From the NCBI GenBank assembly GCA_016930085.1, contig JAFGHO010000037.1:1-49055 (forward strand): a stretch of 49,055 nt of DNA, given 5' to 3'. The translations under genes and the position numbers were made by a program. Below, one piece after another: positions 35,567 to 44,306 of this stretch; the first letter of the stretch is position 1, and every line of letters begins with the position of its first letter. Below the pieces are notes generated by a model. That model did no database searches. It worked only from the letters and a program-made list of their open reading frames with translations, and had not been told where the DNA came from. The stretch comes from Spirochaetales bacterium (GTDB lineage: Bacteria; Spirochaetota; Spirochaetia; SZUA-6; JAFGRV01).

Positions 35567-36148
35567 ATGAAGTTTTCCGGAGATTTCATCAAACGATTGA
35601 AGACAAAAGATAACGAGGCGTTCAGGGAACTCTATTCCTTGACCGCGCAGATACTCATGGGATATATTCTTTTAAGGGTGGGGAATGTCACCGAAACGGC
35701 CGAGGATATTCTTTCGGAGGTGTACTGCGATGCGATTACCTATGCGGGATCACTGACATTGACGCACAATATAAAGGCATGGCTGCTCAGAATCGCAAAA
35801 TCCAAGATTGGTGATTATTACAGACGCCTCAAGAAAGAAAAAAAGATCATCAAAGTCCAGACTGTCCGGGTACGGCAGCATGAGTTACTGAACGCATTTT
35901 CGAATTCCCCGGAATCGGATGTGCTTGTCAAGGAGAACGGACTCCTTTTAAAAGCGGCTTTCGGGAGGCTTCCCTCGGAGAACCGGGAGGTAATGAGGAA
36001 GAAATATGTGGAAGGGAAAAGCATGGCCGAGATTGCATCTTTGATCAATAAAACAGAGAAGGCCGTGGAGAATATCCTGTATCGGTCACGAAAGATGTTT
36101 CAGGCTGAAATAAAGCGTATGGCAAAGGAAAAAATATACTTTTCCTGA
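35567..36148 (+). CDS. ECF-family RNA polymerase sigma factor
   Basis: The start at 35567 (ATG, 193 residues) is preferred because it begins right before the sigma region 2 helices; a longer reading frame adds 35 low-complexity residues. Region 2 (~10-80) has DNEAFRELY and AEDILSEVYCDAITY. Region 4 (~125-185) has RLPSENREVMRKKYVEGKSM, then AEIASLINKTEKAVENIL, the helix-turn-helix that reads the -35 element. It should direct RNA polymerase to a small set of promoters once released by its partner. The next gene, 34 bp downstream, encodes a membrane FecR-like protein, the usual regulator. No strong Shine-Dalgarno sequence is visible. Confidence 0.88.
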   Translation: MKFSGDFIKRLKTKDNEAFRELYSLTAQILMGYILLRVGNVTETAEDILSEVYCDAITYAGSLTLTHNIKAWLLRIAKSKIGDYYRRLKKEKKIIKVQTVRVRQHELLNAFSNSPESDVLVKENGLLLKAAFGRLPSENREVMRKKYVEGKSMAEIASLINKTEKAVENILYRSRKMFQAEIKRMAKEKIYFS

Positions 36149-36182
36149 AAAGGGACTATATTTTTCCCGGAGGGGATGTGTT

Positions 36183-38159
36183 ATGAGAAACGAAAACAAT
36201 ACTGATTTGAAGCATATCATCGAGGTAGCCGATTCCCCTGTCGCGGTAAGCAGGAGGGCGGAAGAAAAGATTTTTTCCAGAATGGCCGAAATGACTGCCG
36301 GAAAGAGTGAAAGAATCAAGCCCGTCACTTTTTTCAGATATTCACCCGCACTCACCTTAATTCTATTATGTGTTATCGTCCTCCCGCTTTGTCTCTGGAC
36401 CGGATTCGCGGTCTTTGTTCCGGGAACCGTTTCCGCTTATCCCATTACATTGATATCCGATTCGGGGATTATCGGAGAAACCGGGCAGATGCGCTCTGAA
36501 GGGGATGTCCTTGAAGAAAACGACCGTATCGTCGTCCCGGAAACATCGGTCTGCGATCTTGAAATAAAAGGTACTGCCGGATTTCGATTTTTCCCCGGCT
36601 CCGAAGCCCGGCTCGTTTCCTATTCCCAGTTTTCACGCCGTATCACCATCCGTTTGGAAAAGGGCTCGATGTATGTGAATAAAACCGGAAGCTTTGGTAC
36701 GGACAGGAGATTGTCCGTCAGTTCGGACCAATACCTTTTTTCAATGACGGGAACACGGGTCCTCTTTGAGAAGACCGGGGATGATATTATCGCAGTCTGT
36801 TTCGAAGGAGAAGTCCGTGTTTTTATGAAGGAGGAGACGGCGGACAGGCATCTGGTATCCCTTGGCGCCGGACAGAAGATACGTCTTGCCGTTTCCGGGG
36901 GAACCCCCGTTTTTAATGTCGCCCTCCCTTCGAATCATGAAATACGGATTGATGAGGAAAACAGGGACATGGTGTATGCAAACCGTACCGTATCTTCCCT
37001 GAAGGAGGCGGTTCGGGATAATGCCGAAACGGATACCGCGGCGGGTAAGCCCGTCTTCGAGGAGGAAGGGGTCGATGAAAAAAAGACCGATATCGAAATA
37101 ACCCTGCCTTCAAGAGAACAAAAGAAGCCGCTTGTCTACAATATGGTAAATGAAGCGGCAAAGCTTCCCGTCGACGCCCCCGGGCCCGGGAAAGTGCTTT
37201 TTTTTTCCGTATGCTTTGACGGCACATCGGTCTATATCCTGAGTACGAACAATCTTTTCCGCCTCGGAGAGGGGGGGATCGAAGAGCCGATCCGGTTTCA
37301 GTCACCTCCGCTTTTCCGTGTAAAACCCGTGTTGCGGGGAAATACGATGATGCTGGCCGATTCCCTTTTTCTTTATCTGATCGATACGAAAAAAGAGACG
37401 ATCACCTCATCGATACCACTCGGGGATAACGGCGTGATGGAAGACAATTATCATCCCCTGGTCTCCGAGACGACCCTCTACCTACCCATAAAAAACAGGG
37501 GTTACTACACGTTGAACCTTCTCGAACCGGACGAACCATTGAAGCTGCTCAGAAGCGAACATTTCCCGCTTTCGCCCATAGTCGGGGAACGGGTCATCGT
37601 TATCGGGGCGTTTTATGAAAATTACATCGCCGCACTCGACCGAACGGCGCGGGAACTCTGGAAGGTGGAACTGGCGGGTAAATCGTTCTGCAATCCGGTG
37701 TGGATGAACAACCGTATCTATGTGTACCTTCTTGAAGGAAGCGTACCGAAAATCATCGAAATTACGGATAACGGCAGGCGGAACGGGGAATGGACGCTGG
37801 AAGCTCCCATTATCTCCGACTTTTATTCGTACGGGGGATTCCTTTTTGGTTTTTATACGGACGGCGGTATCTTTGTTCTCGATCCGGACCGTTCGAGGCT
37901 TTCCCGTTCGGAAAAAATATTTTCCGGGACACTCTCAACGCGGACATGGCGAAATTATTACCCCCTCATCGCGGGTAAGTTTCTCTATACCGGCACGGAC
38001 TCGGGCAGTCTGATCGTCTGGGATTGCGACGCACACGAGAAAGCTTATACGGTCATCGTCCGGGAAAATGAATCGTTTTATACGGCGCCCCTGATGGTAC
38101 ATGATGACCTCTATATCATTTCGAACCGGGGCATCGTTTACCGGATTACTAAAAGCTGA
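36183..38159 (+). CDS. FecR-like membrane regulator with C-terminal beta-propeller
   Basis: 658 residues. A cytoplasmic N-terminus of ~50 residues is placed to bind the sigma factor. A transmembrane helix lies at ~57-80 (TLILLCVIVLPLCLWTGFAV). Residues ~115-225 match the FecR domain (FRFFPGSEARLVSY, GSMYVNKTGSFG, TRVLFEKTGDD, CFEGEVRVF). Residues ~320-658 look like a PQQ-type beta-propeller, with a blade-like spacing of W/G/D motifs. Typical FecR proteins lack a propeller, so this one may sense a ligand or protein directly in the periplasm. GGAGGGG precedes the ATG. The gene forms an operon with the sigma factor. Its stop overlaps the convergent gene by 11 bp. Confidence 0.82.
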   Translation: MRNENNTDLKHIIEVADSPVAVSRRAEEKIFSRMAEMTAGKSERIKPVTFFRYSPALTLILLCVIVLPLCLWTGFAVFVPGTVSAYPITLISDSGIIGETGQMRSEGDVLEENDRIVVPETSVCDLEIKGTAGFRFFPGSEARLVSYSQFSRRITIRLEKGSMYVNKTGSFGTDRRLSVSSDQYLFSMTGTRVLFEKTGDDIIAVCFEGEVRVFMKEETADRHLVSLGAGQKIRLAVSGGTPVFNVALPSNHEIRIDEENRDMVYANRTVSSLKEAVRDNAETDTAAGKPVFEEEGVDEKKTDIEITLPSREQKKPLVYNMVNEAAKLPVDAPGPGKVLFFSVCFDGTSVYILSTNNLFRLGEGGIEEPIRFQSPPLFRVKPVLRGNTMMLADSLFLYLIDTKKETITSSIPLGDNGVMEDNYHPLVSETTLYLPIKNRGYYTLNLLEPDEPLKLLRSEHFPLSPIVGERVIVIGAFYENYIAALDRTARELWKVELAGKSFCNPVWMNNRIYVYLLEGSVPKIIEITDNGRRNGEWTLEAPIISDFYSYGGFLFGFYTDGGIFVLDPDRSRLSRSEKIFSGTLSTRTWRNYYPLIAGKFLYTGTDSGSLIVWDCDAHEKAYTVIVRENESFYTAPLMVHDDLYIISNRGIVYRITKS

Positions 38160-39678
38160 AATTAAATCCGATTCCCCCGAGATCACCGGAAAAATGACGT
38201 ATCCCGTTGTCCTGCGGATGGGGGATTATCGGCAGTGAATAAAAAAGGGTAAAAAGATCGATATAGACCGCGTATGACGGTGAAAAGTAGAAGAGACAGC
38301 CGATATCGAGCCCTGCTTTCATGTACACGGTAAACCCCGAATTCTCGTATGTCAGCGGGCCGTCTATATGGCTTGTGATTCTGTACATATTGTGAAGGGC
38401 AATCGAAATAAGGTAGTCGAATACGAGACAGAACCTGCCCCCTGCGCGAAGGCTTAATGGTGTAAAACGCAGCTCGTGCTGATAGACAAGGGGATGGTTG
38501 TTGAGTGATGAATCGAGTGTGCCGGGATAACCGAGATTGAATCCGTAACCGACACCGGTTCCGAGGATATCGAGATAATACCAGAAGAGATCGATTTCGC
38601 CGGAAACGAGATTCAGGTCCGGGTGCAGGGTAGGGGTATATATCGATTTGAATAATTTCTGATGAAACCTGAGGCTGAATCGTTTTGAGAAAAGCCGTTC
38701 GGCAAGAAGCAGTTCCCCGATTTTTTGCTCGAGATAGAGATTCTTCCGAACTTCCTCACCGATCATACGCTGTGGAAGCAGAAGATGTTCCGTCATGAGT
38801 TCCCCGATTTCACGGGCTTTTTCTTCGGGATCGACGGGCGGATCGACCGGTACCGCCAGTCTTTCCGTGAGGCTGTTGTCGTATACGACAAACGAATGTG
38901 AAGGCCGATGTCCGTCTGTGGTCTGTCTGATAAATGCGAATGATCCGCATTCTTTCGATCGAGCGTCGCGTACAAAAGCCTCGAGTGGGGGCGCGGTGAA
39001 GTCAAAGTCGATCTCCGTATAATACGGGATGAATCTGGATGCGTCCGTAAGCATGGAAACAAGCGAATAAAACATATCCTTTTGCGCCGCCTCAGCGCCC
39101 GTCACATCGTGTTTTCTGAATATGAACAGGATTTTCTCCCGTACGGGAACGGGGCTTACCTGTTTCAGCACCTTTTGCGATAAAGCCGTCCGGCTCTGTC
39201 CGGGCGGTATACAGAGAACGAGTTCATGGGCACAGTCTCTCAGATTATCGATCAGCCCGGCGAATTCCGAATATTCGCGGGTCTTCAAATCCGATATCCG
39301 TCCGCTTTCGGCATCATAGAGAAACAACGTCAGTTTCACCGGCCCTTTATCGCCCGTTATTTTTCCGCCGATGAGGTAATCGGCATAGAGGAGTTTACCC
39401 AGTTCCGGCAGCGACCCGGTGCCGGCCATTTCACTGAGGGGAAATTGCCGTGCTTGCAGGAACGCGTTTCTCTCCGTGCGGCTGATCATGTTGACTTTCC
39501 CGGTTTCGAGCAGGTTGATTGTCAATATGTCGATCAGAAAAAGGGTGTCTTTTTCTGAAATTCCGGAACCGGAAAAGTCCAATACGACGGCAAGCGGTTT
39601 CTCCTCCCCATACACGGGATGAGAAAAGGGGGTCGACAACAAGAAAATAATGAATATGAAAATATATTTGAGTCTCAT
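38149..39678 (-). CDS. Secreted CsgG/FlgO-like protein with outer-membrane-type C-terminus
   Basis: The start at 39678 (509 residues) is chosen because the signal peptide (YIFIFIIFLLSTPFSHPVYG) then follows directly; AAGGAG lies 12 nt upstream. The mature N-terminus (~25-170) shows the pattern of the CsgG/LpoB/FlgO fold: LAVVLDFSG, LIDILTINLLETGKVNMISR, then LGKLLYADYLIGGKI. These domains often assemble at the outer membrane. The C-terminal ~170 residues are beta-strand-rich with alternating aromatics, like an outer-membrane barrel, and end in Phe. Its stop overlaps the FecR gene tail to tail. It is the last gene of a four-gene operon with a MinD-like ATPase. Function inferred only; no matching named family. 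Confidence 0.65.
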   Translation of the reverse strand: MRLKYIFIFIIFLLSTPFSHPVYGEEKPLAVVLDFSGSGISEKDTLFLIDILTINLLETGKVNMISRTERNAFLQARQFPLSEMAGTGSLPELGKLLYADYLIGGKITGDKGPVKLTLFLYDAESGRISDLKTREYSEFAGLIDNLRDCAHELVLCIPPGQSRTALSQKVLKQVSPVPVREKILFIFRKHDVTGAEAAQKDMFYSLVSMLTDASRFIPYYTEIDFDFTAPPLEAFVRDARSKECGSFAFIRQTTDGHRPSHSFVVYDNSLTERLAVPVDPPVDPEEKAREIGELMTEHLLLPQRMIGEEVRKNLYLEQKIGELLLAERLFSKRFSLRFHQKLFKSIYTPTLHPDLNLVSGEIDLFWYYLDILGTGVGYGFNLGYPGTLDSSLNNHPLVYQHELRFTPLSLRAGGRFCLVFDYLISIALHNMYRITSHIDGPLTYENSGFTVYMKAGLDIGCLFYFSPSYAVYIDLFTLFYSLPIIPHPQDNGIRHFSGDLGGIGFNFSF

Positions 39679-39695
39679 TATCGACTTTTTACTCC

Positions 39696-40898
39696 TTAAA
39701 ACCGAATCCCCACCTGGGTGGTAATCGAAAAACACAACAATGTCCAGGGCGAAAAACCATAATAATATCTCCACAATCTGGTCCCCTCATTATATTCGTC
39801 AGGAGAAAGCGGTTCGAATGTCGCAGTGAGGCCGTGATATTTTATCCGCATATTGATAAAGAACGATGATGTGAGATAGAGGGAAATACCGAAATGGATG
39901 GGGAGCGAGATTGAAAACCGTTCGATTGAGGGTTTTACGACGGTTTCCTCGATATCTGTCCTGTAGGAAAGGGCAGAACTGGCGCTGTTGTAATCGTAGA
40001 TAAAAGCAAGACCCGCATCGATCGAAACGGAAAAAAGTGATGTCGTGTGAAAACCCAGAAGGGCTTCGACAGACACTTCGGATCGCGGATCCTCGATATC
40101 CATGATATCAAAGGCGAGATAATCGAGCCCTATCCGCATATGAATACCGTCCCCGAAAAAACGCGAGTATTCACATTGAAGGGTCGGTGAAATAAAAAAT
40201 CCTGTGGAAGACATCGAAACGGCGGTCCTGCCGAAATTCAATCCGGTGAAAAGGGAAAGCTGAATTTCGTTATGCCGCGAAAAAACCGTATCCAAAAGCC
40301 GTTCCTCCCGGTCGAGTTTGTCATATAACCGTGAACGTACCTGCCGCTGCAGAATGGCCTCCCGTTCCAGCATCGGGAGGACGCGGCCGATATTTTCAGC
40401 TACCCGCGAACTCAACGCCTCGATGTTTGAAAGCATATCCAGATCCGTCGGCATGGATTTCCTGTATGAGTTTTTTATCCTGAAAGAGCCGGTATCCCAC
40501 AGATTGATGATAATATGGAGTTCGTCGCGGACGATATAATATTCACAAACGATACAATTTTCTATTGAATAGTCCCCGCGTATCATGGAAAACAACCCTT
40601 CAAGATCGTTATGCTTTTCCGGCGGAACGGTGACCGCTCCGGATTCGGGATAAAGCCTGAGGGACGCCTGTTTTTTGATATTGATGGTCAATACGTTATA
40701 GATAAAACTTTCAAGGTGTGCGAATTCTGCGTTTTCCGCTATATTTCTGATTGGAAGAAGGAATATTTTCTGTTTTTCCGGCGCGGTTTCGCCGGTTGTT
40801 TCGTCTTCTCCATAAAGGGGAATGGTAAAAAGGAGGATCGACACGATCCATAGGATCGATTCGATCCATATCACTTTTTGAATATATCGTCGATTCAT
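39696..40898 (-). CDS. Secreted TolB-N/CsgG-like protein with outer-membrane-type C-terminus
   Basis: 400 residues. A signal-like hydrophobic segment covers ~7-30 (VIWIESILWIVSILLF, then TIPLYGE). Residues ~42-190 follow a TolB-N/CsgG-like pattern (KIFLLPIRNIAENAEF, ESFIYNVLTINIKK, ENCIVCEYYIVRDELHIIINLWDTG). From ~205 on, amphipathic beta strands alternate, and the chain ends TTQVGIRF, a terminal Phe typical of outer-membrane beta-barrels. It shares this two-part design with the next gene, 17 bp downstream, but the two differ greatly in sequence. It starts 21 bp after the MinD-like gene. The pair may be paralogues forming one envelope complex. Confidence 0.65.
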   Translation of the reverse strand: MNRRYIQKVIWIESILWIVSILLFTIPLYGEDETTGETAPEKQKIFLLPIRNIAENAEFAHLESFIYNVLTINIKKQASLRLYPESGAVTVPPEKHNDLEGLFSMIRGDYSIENCIVCEYYIVRDELHIIINLWDTGSFRIKNSYRKSMPTDLDMLSNIEALSSRVAENIGRVLPMLEREAILQRQVRSRLYDKLDREERLLDTVFSRHNEIQLSLFTGLNFGRTAVSMSSTGFFISPTLQCEYSRFFGDGIHMRIGLDYLAFDIMDIEDPRSEVSVEALLGFHTTSLFSVSIDAGLAFIYDYNSASSALSYRTDIEETVVKPSIERFSISLPIHFGISLYLTSSFFINMRIKYHGLTATFEPLSPDEYNEGTRLWRYYYGFSPWTLLCFSITTQVGIRF

Positions 40899-40919
40899 AT
40901 TCCCGTCCGATTATCCGCC

Positions 40920-42062
40920 TCAATAAACGAAACCCTCGTCGATCGCCCGGATGAGTTTTGCCTTGAGAAGATTGCTTTCTTTCTTCAGTTTTTCTATCTC
41001 ATAATGCTGGCTTTTTATTATTTCGATAAGGTCTCCTTTTGAAAGTTCTCCGCAATGGAGGAGTTCTTCCATATAGTGAAGCTTTGCCTGAAAATCCGCC
41101 TCCGCCTCCATTTCCGCTATCTGGTAACTCTCTTCGATATTTTCCAGGTCGAGGGGACCTTCGCCTTCGGATTCACATTGAAGCAGCTTGTCGGCGATTC
41201 TGTATATTGCCTGGGAAAGAATCGAGTCGGGTTTGTACTTGACGATCGGCAGTCTGGAATTGAGGGCGATATCCTGAGCGGCATCCTTTGATATGATGCC
41301 CAGGTGTTCGATGTCAATGTCGAGATATTCTTTCACCGACCGGCGCAACTGATTCGCCTTGTCCGTGTCTTTTTTGTTGACGAGCATATTGAGAACAAAG
41401 AATGGTTTGAAATTACGGATTTTTATCGTAAAATCATTATAACAATCGATATCGATCTCTTTGATTTTTTGAAGAAGCTTTACGACATATATTTTTTGTA
41501 ACGGTGTTCCGTCCTTTTTCAGTTTTTCGATATAAAGGGCTGCTTTTGATTTGGACTTGAATGTCGAGGACATGATTCTGAATACCGCGTTTTTGAAAAA
41601 GAGGTAGGCGTTAAGAATCGACGTCAACGCGGGGGTCGTCACGAGGATCCCCCGCTGTGAAACGAGAAAAAAGTCGAGTACATCGTAGTTAGTCCCCGGC
41701 CCCAGATCCATGATGAGAAAGTCGGCATCAAGGCCGCAAAGCTCCCGCATGAGAAGGCGTTTTTGCGCGGTTTTTAATTGGGCTATATCAGGAATTTCCG
41801 CGTCCCCGGGAATCAGGGAAACCCCTTCATAGTCGGTTTTCACGAGAATGGAATTGAAATCTTTATGATGACTGTTTAAAAACGTACCGATTCCCTGCTT
41901 AACGGATCTCAGCCCCAAAAACATATGAAGATTCGAGGCCCCAAGGTCGAGATCGACAAGAATTACCTTTTTCCCCGCTTCTCCCAGTGAAATTCCGAGA
42001 TTCGCCGCGAGCAATGATTTGCCGACGCCACCTTTGCCGCTGGCTACAGGTATTATCATCAT
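40920..42062 (-). CDS. MinD/ParA-family ATPase with C-terminal coiled coil
   Basis: 380 residues. The deviant Walker A motif KGGVGKS (~10-16) and the pattern VILVDLDLGASN (Walker A') followed by LIMDLGPGTN (Walker B) place it in the MinD/FlhG group of the P-loop ParA superfamily. These enzymes dimerise on ATP and set the position or number of cellular structures. The C-terminal ~90 residues are acidic and heptad-rich (for example KSQHYEIEKLKKESNLLK), a probable coiled coil. It lacks a clear MinD membrane-targeting helix. Its ATG directly abuts the stop of the preceding membrane-protein gene. It is probably the motor or organiser of this operon, not a standard cell-division MinD. Confidence 0.85.
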   Translation of the reverse strand: MMIIPVASGKGGVGKSLLAANLGISLGEAGKKVILVDLDLGASNLHMFLGLRSVKQGIGTFLNSHHKDFNSILVKTDYEGVSLIPGDAEIPDIAQLKTAQKRLLMRELCGLDADFLIMDLGPGTNYDVLDFFLVSQRGILVTTPALTSILNAYLFFKNAVFRIMSSTFKSKSKAALYIEKLKKDGTPLQKIYVVKLLQKIKEIDIDCYNDFTIKIRNFKPFFVLNMLVNKKDTDKANQLRRSVKEYLDIDIEHLGIISKDAAQDIALNSRLPIVKYKPDSILSQAIYRIADKLLQCESEGEGPLDLENIEESYQIAEMEAEADFQAKLHYMEELLHCGELSKGDLIEIIKSQHYEIEKLKKESNLLKAKLIRAIDEGFVY

Positions 42063-42593
42063 TTAGCTGTCCTCTGCCTTTGTCTCTGTAATTTCATCTT
42101 TTACCTCGGTTTCGGAAAAGACCGGTAAAAATGAAGATTCCCCCGACGTATCCTTGTTTTTTACCGGTTGAGGTCTCTCTTCTTTAAATGATAGTAAAAA
42201 ATAAAGTAAAATCAAATCGAAAAATATCGTTAATGAGAGGAGAATGAAAGAAATTCCTTCTGTTTGGGAAAGGGACGGGATAGGGACGAGTAAAAGTACA
42301 TTACCGGAAATCATTTCATCGATAAAGAGAATAAGGGACGAAAAAAGGCCGAGTATTTTACCGTAGCGTAATAGTTGTATTAACGCCCTGAATCTGGTAA
42401 AATTGATAATGAGAAGAAGAAATCCGGCAGGCATGATGAGTTGAGCTGAAGAGAGAAGGATCAACCAGAGAATTGTTTGTCTGTTCCATAGCAGTTCATG
42501 GAATTGAAAACCGGTGATAAAAAGGAAAAAAAGTAAAAACCGAATAAATTCCCAGATAGCACCTGCGATTAAAAAAAAATTTTGTTTTTTCAT
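42063..42593 (-). CDS. Small membrane protein preceding the MinD-like ATPase
   Basis: 176 residues. Four hydrophobic segments (about 6-28, 40-65, 76-103, 114-134) are followed by a ~40-residue acidic cytoplasmic-type tail. I do not recognise the family. The stop codon abuts the start of the MinD-like gene, so translation is coupled, and a physical partnership (membrane docking of the ATPase) is plausible. No Shine-Dalgarno sequence is seen, and the promoter ends eight bases from the ATG, so the operon mRNA appears to be leaderless. Confidence 0.65.
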   Translation of the reverse strand: MKKQNFFLIAGAIWEFIRFLLFFLFITGFQFHELLWNRQTILWLILLSSAQLIMPAGFLLLIINFTRFRALIQLLRYGKILGLFSSLILFIDEMISGNVLLLVPIPSLSQTEGISFILLSLTIFFDLILLYFLLSFKEERPQPVKNKDTSGESSFLPVFSETEVKDEITETKAEDS

Positions 42594-42601
42594 TAAGATA
42601 G

Positions 42602-42631
42602 AGTGTATCTTTTGTTGTATATTTAGGTCAA
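42602..42631 (-). promoter_or_regulatory. Promoter of the MinD-like ATPase operon, predicted leaderless
   Basis: On the minus strand: TTGACC (42626-42631), an 18-nt spacer and TACACT (42602-42607), eight bases before the ATG. Confidence 0.5.
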
Positions 42632-42805
42632 GAGACTTTTATCGCACTTCTCCGGCCGGATTTCAAGCTTGTATGTCTTTTATTGAAATGGGGAGTTTTC
42701 CTTATGTCAGGGCACACGGCATAGTGCGGCCGTGATGGAAAAAACGCTATTTGGTCTGCTCTTAAGGGTGGCCACACGGTATTTTTATTAAGATCGGGAA
42801 GTTCA

Positions 42806-44194
42806 ATGGTAACCATGGATAAAAATATTAAAGAAAAATTGCTTCTTATCGTAATTACACTCGTATCCCTCATCGTACTTATTTTTCTTGCTGTTTTTTC
42901 ACGGCTGTTTTTGCAGTCGCGTGATATGAATCTCGAGCACAGGATTGAAGACATCAGGGACGTGCTTTTATTCGTGCGGGGGAATTATGTCGATGAAGAG
43001 AAGGTAAAACTCGATATTCTGGCCGAAGGGGCGCTAAAGGGAATTCTTGATGCCCTGGACGATCCGTATTCCGCATATCTAACGGAAGAAGAAATGATGG
43101 ATATGGAGGAAACCACGACGGGAAGTTTCGGGGGCGTTGGACTTTATATCCTCGAAGGAGAAAAGGGGGTCGAGGTTGCGCGGCCCATTCCCGGCACCCC
43201 GGCGTATAAGGCGGGAATAAATGCGGGAGATATCATTATTTCGATCGAAGGTGAAACGACGGTAGATCTGGGAATCGACGATGTCGTCGGCCGGCTCAAA
43301 GGTGAGCCCGGGACACCGGTCAAACTGACCATACTCCGCGGAGAATCGACCGTCTTCGACGTCACTGTTGTGCGTGCGATGATCGAACTTCCGACCGTAA
43401 AAAAAGCAATGATGCCGGATCATATCGGATATATGCAGATCCTCCAGTTTACCCCGCATACACTCGAACGGGTTGAAGAAGCGATTTCTTTTTTCAGGGG
43501 CAACAATTATTCGGCGCTTGTCGTTGATGTAAGGAGCAATCCCGGCGGATTACTCTCTTCCGTTGTCGACGTTGCCGACCTTTTTTTCCCGGCCGGCAGT
43601 ATTATCGTGAGTACGAAGTCACGGAATCCGCTCGAAAATGAAGTCTACAAGGCGGAAAAAGCCGCGATGGTCGATGAATCGATTCCGATCGTCGTCCTGA
43701 TCGATAAATATTCAGCGTCCGCAGCTGAAATTCTTACCGGGGCGTTCAGGGATTACGACCGTGCATATATAATCGGAGAAAAATCCTATGGGAAAGGATC
43801 CGTCCAGCAGGTACGGTATATCGGGGACGGCGGATTCCGTCTCACCGTGGCAAAATACTACACGCCACAGAATGTGAGTATCGACGGTATCGGTATCGAA
43901 CCTGATAAAACAATCGAAGAGGAGAAGCTGTCGGACAGGGAAGAGAAATCCCTGGAAGCATTACTCGAAGACGATAAGATCGCGGAGTTTGTCCGGGAAT
44001 TCCCCGTACCGACCGAAACACAGATCGATTCGTTTATCTCGACGTTGAAAAGAGAGGGCGTCGTGTTGCGGGAACGGTACGTCCGGGGACTTATACGAAA
44101 GGAGTTGAACAGGACACTGAACGATCCTCCGGTGTATGATCTTGATTTTGACCTTGTGTTACAGGAGGCGGTTTCCTATATAAAATCATTGTGA
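42806..44194 (+). CDS. C-terminal processing peptidase (S41A), membrane-anchored
   Basis: 462 residues. An N-terminal transmembrane helix (~10-34) anchors the protein with its protease facing outward. A PDZ domain (~95-180; FGGVGLYI, AYKAGINAGDIIISIEGE) recognises the C-terminus of substrates, and a S41 protease domain (~190-385) follows. The Ser/Lys dyad is complete: S305 in KYSASAAEIL and K330 in KSYGKGSVQ, 25 residues apart as in known Ctp/Prc enzymes. These proteases trim or degrade periplasmic proteins from the C-terminus. Two in-frame ATGs (42806 and 42815) are possible; neither has a strong ribosome-binding site. A paralogue follows at 44307. Confidence 0.92.
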   Translation: MVTMDKNIKEKLLLIVITLVSLIVLIFLAVFSRLFLQSRDMNLEHRIEDIRDVLLFVRGNYVDEEKVKLDILAEGALKGILDALDDPYSAYLTEEEMMDMEETTTGSFGGVGLYILEGEKGVEVARPIPGTPAYKAGINAGDIIISIEGETTVDLGIDDVVGRLKGEPGTPVKLTILRGESTVFDVTVVRAMIELPTVKKAMMPDHIGYMQILQFTPHTLERVEEAISFFRGNNYSALVVDVRSNPGGLLSSVVDVADLFFPAGSIIVSTKSRNPLENEVYKAEKAAMVDESIPIVVLIDKYSASAAEILTGAFRDYDRAYIIGEKSYGKGSVQQVRYIGDGGFRLTVAKYYTPQNVSIDGIGIEPDKTIEEEKLSDREEKSLEALLEDDKIAEFVREFPVPTETQIDSFISTLKREGVVLRERYVRGLIRKELNRTLNDPPVYDLDFDLVLQEAVSYIKSL

Positions 44195-44306
44195 CCGGCT
44201 GATCCCCGGTATAATAAACGGTACCGGCGGGTGCCGGTGTAAAGAGTGGAAAGAAAGGGTGCTGTTAGTGAGGGTAACGGATTTTCATGAAAGAGAGGAG
44301 TATAGT

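Noticed and set aside
40920..42062. Chromosome-partitioning ParA or flagellar FlhG
   Set aside because: No ParB, parS-like site, flhF or flagellar gene lies nearby, and the partners are envelope proteins; only the broad MinD-family call is supportable.
44210..44215. Promoter between the two Ctp genes
   Set aside because: The TATAAT is perfect, but no acceptable -35 hexamer lies at normal distance; it is only noted in the gene entry.
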